Origin: Paractinoplanes ovalisporus
GTDB lineage: Bacteria; Actinomycetota; Actinomycetes; Mycobacteriales; Micromonosporaceae
Assembly (NCBI RefSeq): GCF_016834655.1
Contig: NZ_JAENHP010000007.1
Span: 372,001-436,000, forward strand
Direction of reading: 5' to 3'
DNA: 64,000 nucleotides
Below the pieces are notes generated by a model that did not search any database, had not been told where the DNA came from, and was given only the letters and a program-made list of their open reading frames with translations. Numbering within the stretch: the stretch's first letter is position 1; every line of letters starts with the position of its first letter. The translations under genes were made by a program, and so were the position numbers. Shown here one piece after another: positions 23,456-31,390 of this stretch.

Positions 23456-24409
23456 TCAGGCGCGACCGGCGACGCCCAGCCGGCTGAGGACACGAGCGAC
23501 CCGACGACTCTCGTCCTCGATGAACCGGCTGAAGTCCCCACCGGTCAGGAACGCCCCGGTCCACCCGAACCGGTCGCGGGCCCCGGCCCACTCGGCGGAC
23601 GCATCCACCGCCGCGAACATCGACCGGATCCCCTCGGCGTCGGCCGCCGGCAACCCGGGCGGGGCGACCAGCCCGCGCCAGTTGTTGACGACCACGTCGA
23701 ACCCGGCGGAGCGTACGGTCGGCACCGCCACCCGGCCGACCGTACGCTCGCTGGTCACGGCGAGGGCCCGCAGCTGACCCGACTCGATCTGGTCGGTGTA
23801 TTCGCTCAGCCCCGACATCGCGAAGTCCACCTCACGGTTCAGGATCGCGGCCAGCAGGTCGCCGCCGCCGTCGTGCCGGGTGTAGGCGACCCGGACCGGT
23901 TCGAGGCCGACCGCCTCGGCGATCAGCATCGCGGCCAGATGGTCGGGGCCGCCGACCGCCGAGCCACCGCCGACCCGCAGCGTCTTGTCGGCCCGCCAGG
24001 CTTCCACGAGCGCGTGCAGATCCCCGTACGGGGAATCGCGTCTGACCACGACGATCGCCGGCTCCTGCACGAGGCGGCACACGGGTGTGGTTTTCGCCAG
24101 CACCGGCGGCTGACCCGTGGCCAGTTCGGCGCCGACCAGTCCCAGGCCCATCAGCATGGCCAGGTGGCTGTTGCCGCGCTCGTAGGTCAGCCGGCGCAGC
24201 CCGACCACGCCACTCGCGCCGGGCAGGTTGAACACCTCGACGCCGCGCGCCACCCCCGACGCGTCGAGCGCGCGGGCCAGCACCCGGGCCGTGATGTCAT
24301 AGCCGCTGCCCGGCGGATTGGGGACCATGATGCGCAGGTCGTCGCCGGGTTGTGCGCACGCGCCGACGGTGGCCGCCAGGGCCAGTCCCAGCACCGTACG
24401 CCGTCGCAC
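23456..24409 (-). CDS. Orphan TctC-like receptor lipoprotein
   Basis: A 317-aa second Bug/TctC-type binding protein, counted from the GTG at 24409 with an AGGGGG ribosome-binding site before it. Lipobox ATVGAC. Family motifs are IMVPNPPGSGYDITARVL, FNLPGASGVVGLRRL, GGGSAVGGPDHLAA, RVAYTRHDGGGDLLAAIL and VVNNWRGLVAPPG. It has no membrane subunits of its own, and is divergent from a CitA-type sensor kinase with a 74-nt gap. In Bordetella, TctC-like proteins are known to act as extracytoplasmic partners of a sensor kinase, so a sensory role here is plausible. Confidence 0.85.
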   Translation of the reverse strand: MRRRTVLGLALAATVGACAQPGDDLRIMVPNPPGSGYDITARVLARALDASGVARGVEVFNLPGASGVVGLRRLTYERGNSHLAMLMGLGLVGAELATGQPPVLAKTTPVCRLVQEPAIVVVRRDSPYGDLHALVEAWRADKTLRVGGGSAVGGPDHLAAMLIAEAVGLEPVRVAYTRHDGGGDLLAAILNREVDFAMSGLSEYTDQIESGQLRALAVTSERTVGRVAVPTVRSAGFDVVVNNWRGLVAPPGLPAADAEGIRSMFAAVDASAEWAGARDRFGWTGAFLTGGDFSRFIEDESRRVARVLSRLGVAGRA

Positions 24410-24483
24410 CCGGCACCCCCTTGCGTTCACCGCCCGGAAACACTTTGCTGTGGACTGTCCCACACCTGGCGAGGAGGAACCAC

Positions 24484-26028
24484 GTGCGGCATCGACTGTC
24501 GTTCGCCGGCCAGTTGCTGCTCCTGCAACTGGCGATCGTCCTCCTGGTCGTGCTCGCGGTGGCCGCGGTGTCGATCGCCGAGGCCGACACGTCGTTCCGG
24601 CGCGTCGAGGGCGAACGCCTGCGCTCGGTCGGCGAGAACACCGCGATCAACCGGACCGTACGCCTGGGGCTGGACAACCCGCTCGGCCGCGAAGCCCTGG
24701 AGACGGTCGCCGAGAGCGCCCGGGCCGTGTCCGGAGCCTCGTACGTGATGGTGACCGACGCCGCCGGAACGATCGTGACCGGTCCCGACGCCGGCCGGGC
24801 GGCGCCGATGGGGGCCAGCACCGGCCTCACCGGACGGTCGTGGGTCGGCGTGATCAGCGAGGGCGGCAAGTCGCTGGCCGCGCACGTCCCGGTGCTCGAC
24901 GAGGACGACGGTCGCTTCATCGGGCTGATCATCGTCGGGCGCACCTACCCGACCCTGGTCGACCAGCTCGGCACCGCGGTGACCGACCTGCTCACCTATC
25001 TCGTGCTCGGGATCGGGCTCGGGGTCGGCGGCTCGCTGCTGCTGGCCCGCCGGGTCAAACGGCAGACCCTGGGCCTGGAACCGCGCGAGATCGCCGGCCT
25101 GGTCGAGCACCGCGAGGCGATGCTGCACGGCATCAAGGAGGGCGTCATCGGCACCGACTCGGCGCACCGGGTCACGCTCGCCAACGACGAGGCGATCCGG
25201 CTGCTCGGCATGCCGCCCGACGTGGTCGGCCGCTCGCTGGAGGAGCAGCGCCTGGAACCGGCCCTGCTCGACGTGCTCACCGGCAGGTCGGTCGGCGTCG
25301 ACCAGGTTGTGCTCAGCGACGACCGGGTGGTGGTGCTCAACCGGCAGCCGGTGGTGATGCGCGACCAGGCCGTCGGTTCGGTGACGACCCTGCGCGACCG
25401 CACCGAGCTGACCGCGCTGCGCCGCGAGCTCGACGTCAGCCGGCACACCACCGACACGCTGCGGGCGCAGGCCCACGAGTTCGTCAACCGGCTGCACACC
25501 ATCGCCGGGCTGGTCGAGCTGGGCGAGCACGACGAGGTGGTCCGCTACATCACCCGCACCAGCGAGCTCCACGAGAGCCTGGACCGGCAGGTGACCGAGG
25601 TGGTCCGCGACACTGCGCTGGCCGCCCTGCTGATCGCCAAGGCCAGCCTGGCGAGCGAGCAGGGGGTCACGTTGTCGATCGGCGAGGGCACCGACCTGCC
25701 CCCGGTCGGCGACCGGCTCTCGGCCGACCTGGTCACGGTGGTCGGCAATCTCGTGGACAACGCCTTCGACGCGCTCCAGCCCGGGGGCGCGATCACGGTC
25801 ACCGTACGGGCGGAGGAGGGCGACGTGGTCGTCACGGTCACCGACAGCGGCCCGGGCGTCGCCCCCGACCTGGCCGAGCGGGTCTTCCAGCAGGGTTACA
25901 CCACCAAGAACGAGGCCCAGGGGCATCACGGCCTGGGCCTGGCGATGATCCGGCTGATCTGCGCCCACCGGGGCGGCCGGGTCGAGGTGTCCGGCTCGAC
26001 GTTCACCGCCCGGCTGGGGCTGTCATGA
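24484..26028 (+). CDS. CitA/DcuS-type sensor histidine kinase
   Basis: A 514-aa membrane kinase. Transmembrane helix 1 at about residues 8-28, an extracytoplasmic Cache/PASc domain to about 168, helix 2 at about 173-195, a cytoplasmic PAS (about 215-310), the DHp helix with phospho-acceptor H331 in AQAHEFVNRLHTI, and the ATPase domain with N-box VGNLVDNAFDAL, G1 DSGPGVAPDLAERVF and G2 HHGLGLAMIRLI. The family senses di- and tricarboxylates. GTG start at 24484 has a GAGGAGGAA ribosome-binding site. Stop overlaps the response regulator ATG (ATGA). Likely controls the neighbouring Tct transporter. Confidence 0.9.
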   Translation: MRHRLSFAGQLLLLQLAIVLLVVLAVAAVSIAEADTSFRRVEGERLRSVGENTAINRTVRLGLDNPLGREALETVAESARAVSGASYVMVTDAAGTIVTGPDAGRAAPMGASTGLTGRSWVGVISEGGKSLAAHVPVLDEDDGRFIGLIIVGRTYPTLVDQLGTAVTDLLTYLVLGIGLGVGGSLLLARRVKRQTLGLEPREIAGLVEHREAMLHGIKEGVIGTDSAHRVTLANDEAIRLLGMPPDVVGRSLEEQRLEPALLDVLTGRSVGVDQVVLSDDRVVVLNRQPVVMRDQAVGSVTTLRDRTELTALRRELDVSRHTTDTLRAQAHEFVNRLHTIAGLVELGEHDEVVRYITRTSELHESLDRQVTEVVRDTALAALLIAKASLASEQGVTLSIGEGTDLPPVGDRLSADLVTVVGNLVDNAFDALQPGGAITVTVRAEEGDVVVTVTDSGPGVAPDLAERVFQQGYTTKNEAQGHHGLGLAMIRLICAHRGGRVEVSGSTFTARLGLS

Positions 26029-26693
26029 TCCGGGTGCTGGTGGTCGACGACGACTTCATGGTGGCCCGGATCCACCGCGGCTACGTCGACCGGGTTCCCG
26101 GCTATCGCACGGTCGGCACCGTCCACACCGGCGCCGACGCGCTGGCCCAGGTCGCCGAGCTGCGGCCCGACCTGGTCCTGCTCGACATCTATCTGCCCGA
26201 CCTCAGCGGCCTGGAGGTGCTGAAACGCCTGCGCTCGGGCGGCGACGGCCCCGACGTGCTGGCCGTGACCGCGGCCCGCGACGTGCAGACGGTCCGCTCG
26301 GCCCTGCACGGGGGCGTCGTGCACTACCTCCTCAAGCCGTTCACGTTCGACGTGCTGCGCGACCGCCTCGAGCGTTACGCCGCCGCCTACGAGCGTCTGG
26401 CCGAGACGACCGACGTGGACCAGGCCGATGTCGACGACCTGTTCGTGGCCTTGCGCACCGCCGCCGCGCCGCTGCCCAAGGGTCTCACCGCCGACACGTC
26501 GTTGCTGATCGCGGAGGCCATGCGAGCCAGCGACGGCGACCTGTCGGCGGCCGAGTGCGCCGAGCGGATCGGCCTGTCGCGGGTCAGCACCCGCCGCTAC
26601 CTGGAGCATTTCGTCACGGCCGGAAAGGCCGAGGTGCGGCTCCGGTACGGGTCGGCCGGTCGCCCCCAGCGCCGCTACCGCTGGATGGGGTAG
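26025..26693 (+). CDS. CitB/DcuR-type response regulator
   Basis: A 222-aa two-domain regulator. The receiver domain (residues 1-120) has acidic residues DDD near position 10, phospho-acceptor D54 in LLDIYLPD, and KPF near 105. The C-terminal DNA-binding part (about 160-222, with ECAERIGLSRVSTRRYLEHF and RYRWMG) is the CitT/DcuR-type HTH. Overlaps the kinase stop by 4 nt. Predicted to activate carboxylate uptake genes, most likely the tctCBA operon. The 3' end overlaps the convergent SpoIIE-type gene by 19 bp. Confidence 0.9.
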   Translation: MIRVLVVDDDFMVARIHRGYVDRVPGYRTVGTVHTGADALAQVAELRPDLVLLDIYLPDLSGLEVLKRLRSGGDGPDVLAVTAARDVQTVRSALHGGVVHYLLKPFTFDVLRDRLERYAAAYERLAETTDVDQADVDDLFVALRTAAAPLPKGLTADTSLLIAEAMRASDGDLSAAECAERIGLSRVSTRRYLEHFVTAGKAEVRLRYGSAGRPQRRYRWMG

Positions 26694-28762
26694 TCCGGGT
26701 CTTCGGTGCGGTGAGCCAGGGCGACGAGCGTCAGCACCATGTCGGCGGTGCTGCCGGCCGGTGCGAAGAGGATCAGCTCGGTGGTGTTGCCGCGGTGCAG
26801 GGCGTCCAGCTGGTGCAGGGCGGCGACGCCCGCGCTGGCCAGGTGCGTGACGCCGGTCAGGTCGACCGTCAGCGGGCGGGCTCCGGTGGAACCGGCCGTG
26901 CGGATGCCCCGGTGGAACTCGGCCACGGTTGTCGCGTCGACCGGGCCCTCGACGCGGATCCGCGGGCCCGGAGCCGAGGGCTGGTCGAGAACCAGCAGCG
27001 GAAGATTCTGCCCGGTCGCCACCGGTGCGGGTTTCCAGGTCACGTCGCCGGCGGTGAACAGGCGGGCGGGCCGGTTCAGCCGTAGCGACACGGTAGTGGT
27101 GGTCCCCTGGTCGTCGTGGTCGATGTGCAGCGTGTCGACCAGCTCCGCGGTGATCTGCAGGCCGAGACCCCGATCGGGCGAGGGCGCCGGCGCCCGCCAG
27201 CGGCCCCGGTCGGAGACCTGGAGCCGGACCTCGCCCGAGCCGAGCAGGCACGCGGTCACCCGGCACAGGTGCGGGCCGGCGGAGTCGAGATAGGCGTGGT
27301 CCATGGAGTTGGTGACCAGCTCCACCACCGCGTGCACGAGCGCGTAGCTGTCGTGCCGGTTCACCCGGAAGCCGTTCAGCCACGTCTGGAGGCGTTTGCG
27401 GATCTCGGCCGGCCACTGCTGGTCGACGCTGAAGTCCACGCTCAGGTCGGCCGGCGGGGCGACCCGTTGCCCGGCCAGCAGGGTGATGTCGTCGCGGTAG
27501 CCCGAGATGCGGGTCAGGATCTCCAGTGTCTGGGTGCAGACCCGCTCGGCCGGGGAGGCGGTGTCGAGGCGCATGGCCCGGTCGCCGACGATGTCGCCCG
27601 CGGCCTGGGCCAGTTCGACGGTGCTCGCGGCCAGGTCGCGGTCCGGGCGTTCCAGGATGCCGTCGGTGTAGAGCAGGAGCAGATCCCCGTCGTCCAGCCG
27701 GTCGGCGCCGACGTGCTCGGCGGTGAACGTTCCGCCGACGCCCAGCGGGCCGGCGCCGCTGGGCGGCAGATAGCGGGCGGGCTCGCCGACCGGCACCAGC
27801 AGCGGTGGCGGGTGACCGGCGGTGCAGTACCGCAGGTCTCCGGTGACCGGGTCGAGGACGACCACGCAGACGGTGGCCGAGGCGGCGCCGGGTATGCGGG
27901 TGGCGGCGCGGTCGACGGCCCGCAACACGGCGCCGATGTCCGGGCCGGCGGTGAGTCGTTTGTCCGGCAGTTCGGCGTCGGTCTCCGGGTTGGCGGTGAG
28001 TCGTTTGCCCGGCAGGTCGGCGTCGGTCTCCGGGCCGGCGGTGAGTCGTTCGGCCAGCAGGACGCGGAGCTGCCCCATGGCCGCGGAGGCGGCGACGCCG
28101 TGCCCGACCACGTCGCCGACGATCAGCGCGCACCGGCCGCCGGGCAGCACCAGCGCGTCGAACCAGTCGCCCCCGGCCGCGGTGTCGCTGTCGGCCAGCA
28201 GATAACTCGCCGCTATCTGCAGGCCGGGCAGCACCGGCACGCCGGCCGGGAGCAGCTGCCGCTGCAGCGCGTTGATCATCTCGCGGGCGTGCTCGAAACG
28301 GCGTTCGGCCTCGTCCGTGCGCCGCTGCGCGGCCTGCCGCTGACGCACCCGCTCGGTCACGTCGACCATCACGGCGGTCACACCGACCACTTCGCCCCGC
28401 GACCCGAACCGGGGGGCGTAGTTGAGGTCGACGAAGAACTCGACCAGGCCGCCGGCGTGGGGCAGCACCATCTCGGCCCGGAAGTCGGGCAGGAACAGCG
28501 GCCGGCCGGAATCGTAGACCTTGTCGAAGGCCTGGAACGGCTGCTGCCCCAGGACCTCGGCGAACACGTCACGCATCCGGGCGCCGATCAGCCGCGGACG
28601 GTCGGTGTAGGTGCGGTAGGCGTCGGTCGCGGCCACGATCCGGTGATCGGGGCCCTCGGTCGCCACCACCATCATCGGCAGCTGATCGAACACCGCCGTG
28701 ACCACCGGCGGCGCCCCAGCCGGCGACGACAGATCACTGTGCTGATCAGGGTGGTCGGACAT
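26675..28762 (-). CDS. PAS-SpoIIE phosphatase-HATPase-STAS multidomain regulator
   Basis: A 695-aa protein counted from the ATG at 28762. Domains in order: PAS (about residues 20-140, MMVVATEGPDHRIVAATDAY), PP2C/SpoIIE phosphatase (about 165-420, with SDTAAGGDWFDAL, IVGDVVGHGVAASA, LLLYTDGI and YRDDITLLAG), anti-sigma-type HATPase (about 425-555, with VVELVTNSMDHAY and PDRGLGLQI) and C-terminal STAS (about 585-690, with VDLTGVTHLASAGVAAL). Such proteins control partner-switching of sigma factors. A 15-aa repeat (LTAGPETDADLPGKR, 2.4 copies, about 28065-27945) is inserted in the phosphatase domain. Probably works with the STAS protein encoded upstream on the same strand. Confidence 0.9.
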   Translation of the reverse strand: MSDHPDQHSDLSSPAGAPPVVTAVFDQLPMMVVATEGPDHRIVAATDAYRTYTDRPRLIGARMRDVFAEVLGQQPFQAFDKVYDSGRPLFLPDFRAEMVLPHAGGLVEFFVDLNYAPRFGSRGEVVGVTAVMVDVTERVRQRQAAQRRTDEAERRFEHAREMINALQRQLLPAGVPVLPGLQIAASYLLADSDTAAGGDWFDALVLPGGRCALIVGDVVGHGVAASAAMGQLRVLLAERLTAGPETDADLPGKRLTANPETDAELPDKRLTAGPDIGAVLRAVDRAATRIPGAASATVCVVVLDPVTGDLRYCTAGHPPPLLVPVGEPARYLPPSGAGPLGVGGTFTAEHVGADRLDDGDLLLLYTDGILERPDRDLAASTVELAQAAGDIVGDRAMRLDTASPAERVCTQTLEILTRISGYRDDITLLAGQRVAPPADLSVDFSVDQQWPAEIRKRLQTWLNGFRVNRHDSYALVHAVVELVTNSMDHAYLDSAGPHLCRVTACLLGSGEVRLQVSDRGRWRAPAPSPDRGLGLQITAELVDTLHIDHDDQGTTTTVSLRLNRPARLFTAGDVTWKPAPVATGQNLPLLVLDQPSAPGPRIRVEGPVDATTVAEFHRGIRTAGSTGARPLTVDLTGVTHLASAGVAALHQLDALHRGNTTELILFAPAGSTADMVLTLVALAHRTEDPDYPIQR

Positions 28763-28793
28763 CGGACCCACCCTACGTCCGGTGCCACCGGTG

Positions 28794-29165
28794 TCACAGC
28801 ACCCCGGGCGTCCCTTTCAGGGTGGTTGCGGCGGTGAAATCGAACAGCTCCAGGACGCCGGCGATGGTCAGGATCTGGACGACGTTGTCGTGGGCCCGGC
28901 CGATCTCGAGCCGGTAGCCGTGCCGCTCGGCCGTGTCACGGCAGAACAGCAGCTCACGGATGCCGGCTGAGCCGATGAAGGTGAGGTCGCCGAGATCGAG
29001 AACCACCCGCTTCCCCGGTCGGACGGGGAGCAGTTCGACCACCCGGCGGCGCAGCTCGGCGCAGTTGTCGGCGTCGACCTCGCCGGCGATCATGATGACG
29101 ACGAGATCACCCGTTCGGGGGCCGGGATGGATGTCGACGAGGGTGCGTTCAAAGGGGTCGCGCAT
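28794..29165 (-). CDS. STAS-domain anti-sigma factor antagonist
   Basis: A 123-aa single STAS domain: VVIMIAGEVDADNCAELRRR, VVLDLGDLTFIGSAGIREL (Ser in the S-A-G motif is the usual phosphorylation site) and ILTIAGVLELFDF. Such proteins sequester anti-sigma kinases when dephosphorylated. It lies 31 nt upstream of the SpoIIE-HATPase-STAS gene on the same strand, so phosphatase and antagonist are likely co-transcribed. The target anti-sigma factor is not in the window. Confidence 0.88.
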   Translation of the reverse strand: MRDPFERTLVDIHPGPRTGDLVVIMIAGEVDADNCAELRRRVVELLPVRPGKRVVLDLGDLTFIGSAGIRELLFCRDTAERHGYRLEIGRAHDNVVQILTIAGVLELFDFTAATTLKGTPGVL

Positions 29166-29398
29166 GGGGGTCCTCCAGGCTCAGGATCGCTTCGATCTGA
29201 CCCACCCACGGCCGCGGGCGGGTGCCGAGAAGACAGCCCAAGCGGACAGGACCGGGAACCCGACGTGGTTCGTTGGAGCGAAGGCTACTCTCCCGCGCCC
29301 TGCGGGTCACGCGATCGGGGGTGTCACCCTCGCCGACGACGGGTGGATCTCGCGCTCGTTCACGACGCCGACACCTGTCCCGCGGCTGCGGCGAGGTC

Positions 29399-29609
29399 CA
29401 CTCACGAAACAGCCGCAACGACCCTTCAGTTTCGTGGCCACGGTGCGGCTGCGACGGGACCCACTCACGAAACGGGCGCAACGACCCTCCGGTTTCGCGG
29501 CCACGGCAGGGCTGCAGCGAGGCCCAACTACGAGACGGGCGCAACGACCCTCCAGTCTCGTGGCCTTGGCGGGACCTACCTACGAAACGGACGCTACGAC
29601 CCGCCAGTC
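29399..29609 (-). repeat. 63-bp tandem copies of the DinB 3' end
   Basis: Three to four imperfect 63-bp units fill the 414-bp gap between DinB and the STAS gene from 29399 to the DinB stop. Aligned cores are (C)ACGAAACGGGCGCAACGACC at about 29403, 29466, 29529 and, inside DinB, about 29583. On the DinB strand the core reads like the DinB tail VVASVS plus stop (GTCGTAGCGTCCGTTTCGTAG). The part 29166-29398 holds no gene and should contain the STAS promoter. Confidence 0.8.
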
Positions 29610-31118
29610 GGGGGGATCGGCGGGGCGCAGCGCGGGATCGTCAACCGCGAACGTGTGCACGGGACCGGGCGGGGTGGACGGGCCCTCGAACCGAACGGTG
29701 ACCCGGCCGCGGCCGCTGCCCCACACCCAGCCGGCACCGTGGGCGTCGTGGTGGACGTCCTGCCCGGGGCGCCAGCCGCCGGACGCCGACTCGGGCCGGG
29801 ACGGCTGAACCGGCTCGGGGGAGGGCTGGCCCGCGACGGCGTCACCCGGCCCGACCTCACTCGACCCCACTTCGCCTGGCCCGATCCCGCCTGACCGCGC
29901 CTCGCCCGGCTCGACTCCGCCTGATTGCGCCTCGCCCGGCCCGACCTCGCCTGACCGCGCCTCGCCCGGCCGGACACCGCCGGGTGCGCCGCCGCCCGGC
30001 CCGACCCCGGCGAGGATGTCACCGGCCGCCGGCTGGTCGTCGGTGGGGGTCTGGGTGCCGAACAGGTCGTCCTGCACGAAGTCGGCCAGGGTGGTGGCGC
30101 CGACCCCGAGCAGGCGGATGCCGGCCGACGTGTCGACCTCGGCCAGCAGGCGGCGGGCGAACTGGGCGACCAGCCGCGGGTCGTCGGTGGGCTGGGCCCG
30201 GGTGGCCGAGCGGGTGATCGTGGTGAAGTCGTGGTGGCGGACCTTGATGGTGATCGTGCGGGCGGACAGGCCACCCGACCGCAGGCGGCCCCCGACCCGC
30301 GTGGCCAGCAGGTCGATCTCGGCGTTGAGACGGGCGCGGTCGGTGAGGTCGACGTCGAACGTCTCTTCGGCCGAGACCGACTTGGCCTCACGCTCGCCGA
30401 CCACCGGACGGGTGTCGTCGGCCCGGGCCAGCCGGAACAGGCCGGACCCGTGGGCCTGGCCGAACCAGTCGATCAGGTCGGCCAGGTCGACGCGGGCGAG
30501 GTCGCCGATGGTGTGCACGGTGGCGCGGCGCAACCGCTCGGCGGTGGCCGGGCCGACGCCGGGCAGCCTGGTCACCGGCAGGGGACGCAGCAGCGCCTGT
30601 TCCTCGCCGGGGGCGGCGACGGTCAGGCCGTCGGGCTTGTGGAGATCGGAGCCGATCTTGGCGACGAGCTTCGAGGAGCCGACGCCGATCGAGGCGGTCA
30701 CCCCGCCGGTGGCCTCGGCGATGGCCGCCCTGATCTGCTCGGCCAGCGCGGTGACACCGGGGACGGACAGGTCGTGGTGGCCGGCGGCGGCCAGGTCGAG
30801 GTAGGCCTCGTCGATCGAGACCTGCTCGACCAGCGGGGACACCTCGGCCAGCAGGGCCATGACGACCTCGCTGGTCTTGCGGTAGGCCGCGAAGCGCGGC
30901 GACAGGAAGGCCGTGCCGGGTGGGCAGCGCCGCCGGGCCTCGGCGGTGGGCATGGCCGAACGGGCCCCGAAGCGGCGAGCCTCGTAGGAAGCGGTGGAGA
31001 CGACCCCGCGCCCGGCCACCCCGCCGACGATGACCGGACGGCCGCGCAGCGACACCTTGTCGCGCTGCTCGACGGCGGCGAACATCGCGTCGAGGTCGAC
31101 GTGGGCGATCCGGGTCAT
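29580..31118 (-). CDS. dinB: DNA polymerase IV (Y family)
   Basis: A 512-aa translesion polymerase counted from the ATG at 31118 (MTRIAHVDLDAMF). Catalytic acidic motifs are HVDLDAMFAAVE near residue 8 and SIDEAYLDLAAAGHH near 104; VVSTASYEARRFG, two helix-hairpin-helix-like LPGVGPATAERL segments and the little-finger domain (about 235-345) follow. C-terminal to it is a repetitive Gly/Pro/Glu-rich linker with 10-aa (30-bp) units such as GEARSGEVGP (about 29876-29995), then the actinobacterial extension GWRPGQDVHHDAHG that ends the protein. Function is error-prone bypass of DNA lesions. No actinobacterial SOS box (TCGAAC-N4-GTTCGA) was found upstream. Confidence 0.92.
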   Translation of the reverse strand: MTRIAHVDLDAMFAAVEQRDKVSLRGRPVIVGGVAGRGVVSTASYEARRFGARSAMPTAEARRRCPPGTAFLSPRFAAYRKTSEVVMALLAEVSPLVEQVSIDEAYLDLAAAGHHDLSVPGVTALAEQIRAAIAEATGGVTASIGVGSSKLVAKIGSDLHKPDGLTVAAPGEEQALLRPLPVTRLPGVGPATAERLRRATVHTIGDLARVDLADLIDWFGQAHGSGLFRLARADDTRPVVGEREAKSVSAEETFDVDLTDRARLNAEIDLLATRVGGRLRSGGLSARTITIKVRHHDFTTITRSATRAQPTDDPRLVAQFARRLLAEVDTSAGIRLLGVGATTLADFVQDDLFGTQTPTDDQPAAGDILAGVGPGGGAPGGVRPGEARSGEVGPGEAQSGGVEPGEARSGGIGPGEVGSSEVGPGDAVAGQPSPEPVQPSRPESASGGWRPGQDVHHDAHGAGWVWGSGRGRVTVRFEGPSTPPGPVHTFAVDDPALRPADPPDWRVVASVS

Positions 31119-31187
31119 GCCACCAGTGTCGGCCCGGGGTATGACACTTTGCCGACCCGCCATGCCGGGGCCCGCTCACGATTTACC

Positions 31188-31347
31188 GTGAACAGGAGTT
31201 TGTATCGGCTGTGTGAACGCGTGTGAACTCTTTTCGCGCTGGTCATCGGCCGTTCGGACAGGCTGTGAGACGAATGGTTTCAGCTTGGCTGTGAACAACA
31301 GGCAGGCTCTTGTTCACTCTCACGTTATCCGGTAGAACTCCGTTCAC
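31188..31347. promoter_or_regulatory. Cluster of six GTGAAC/GTTCAC motifs before the ABC/hydantoinase operon
   Basis: GTGAAC occurs at 31188, 31213, 31223 and 31291, and its complement GTTCAC at 31312 and 31342. The pair at 31291-31298 and 31310-31317 forms a perfect 8-bp inverted repeat (GTGAACAA, 11-nt spacer, TTGTTCAC). Copies at 31213 and 31223 are 10 bp apart. Such density in 160 bp suggests an operator array for an unidentified regulator of the downstream operon. Confidence 0.55.
31310..31338 (+). promoter_or_regulatory. Candidate promoter of the 14.7-kb operon
   Basis: TTGTTC (31310-31315) and TAGAAC (31333-31338) are separated by 17 bp, each matching consensus at 4 of 6 positions. 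The -35 coincides with the right arm of the GTGAACAA/TTGTTCAC repeat, so a bound regulator would block it. First gene starts at 31391 with a GAGGAGGACC ribosome-binding site. Confidence 0.4.
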
Positions 31348-31390
31348 GGCCCTTTGGGTCGCCAGCCGTTCGGCTCGAGGAGGACCACCC

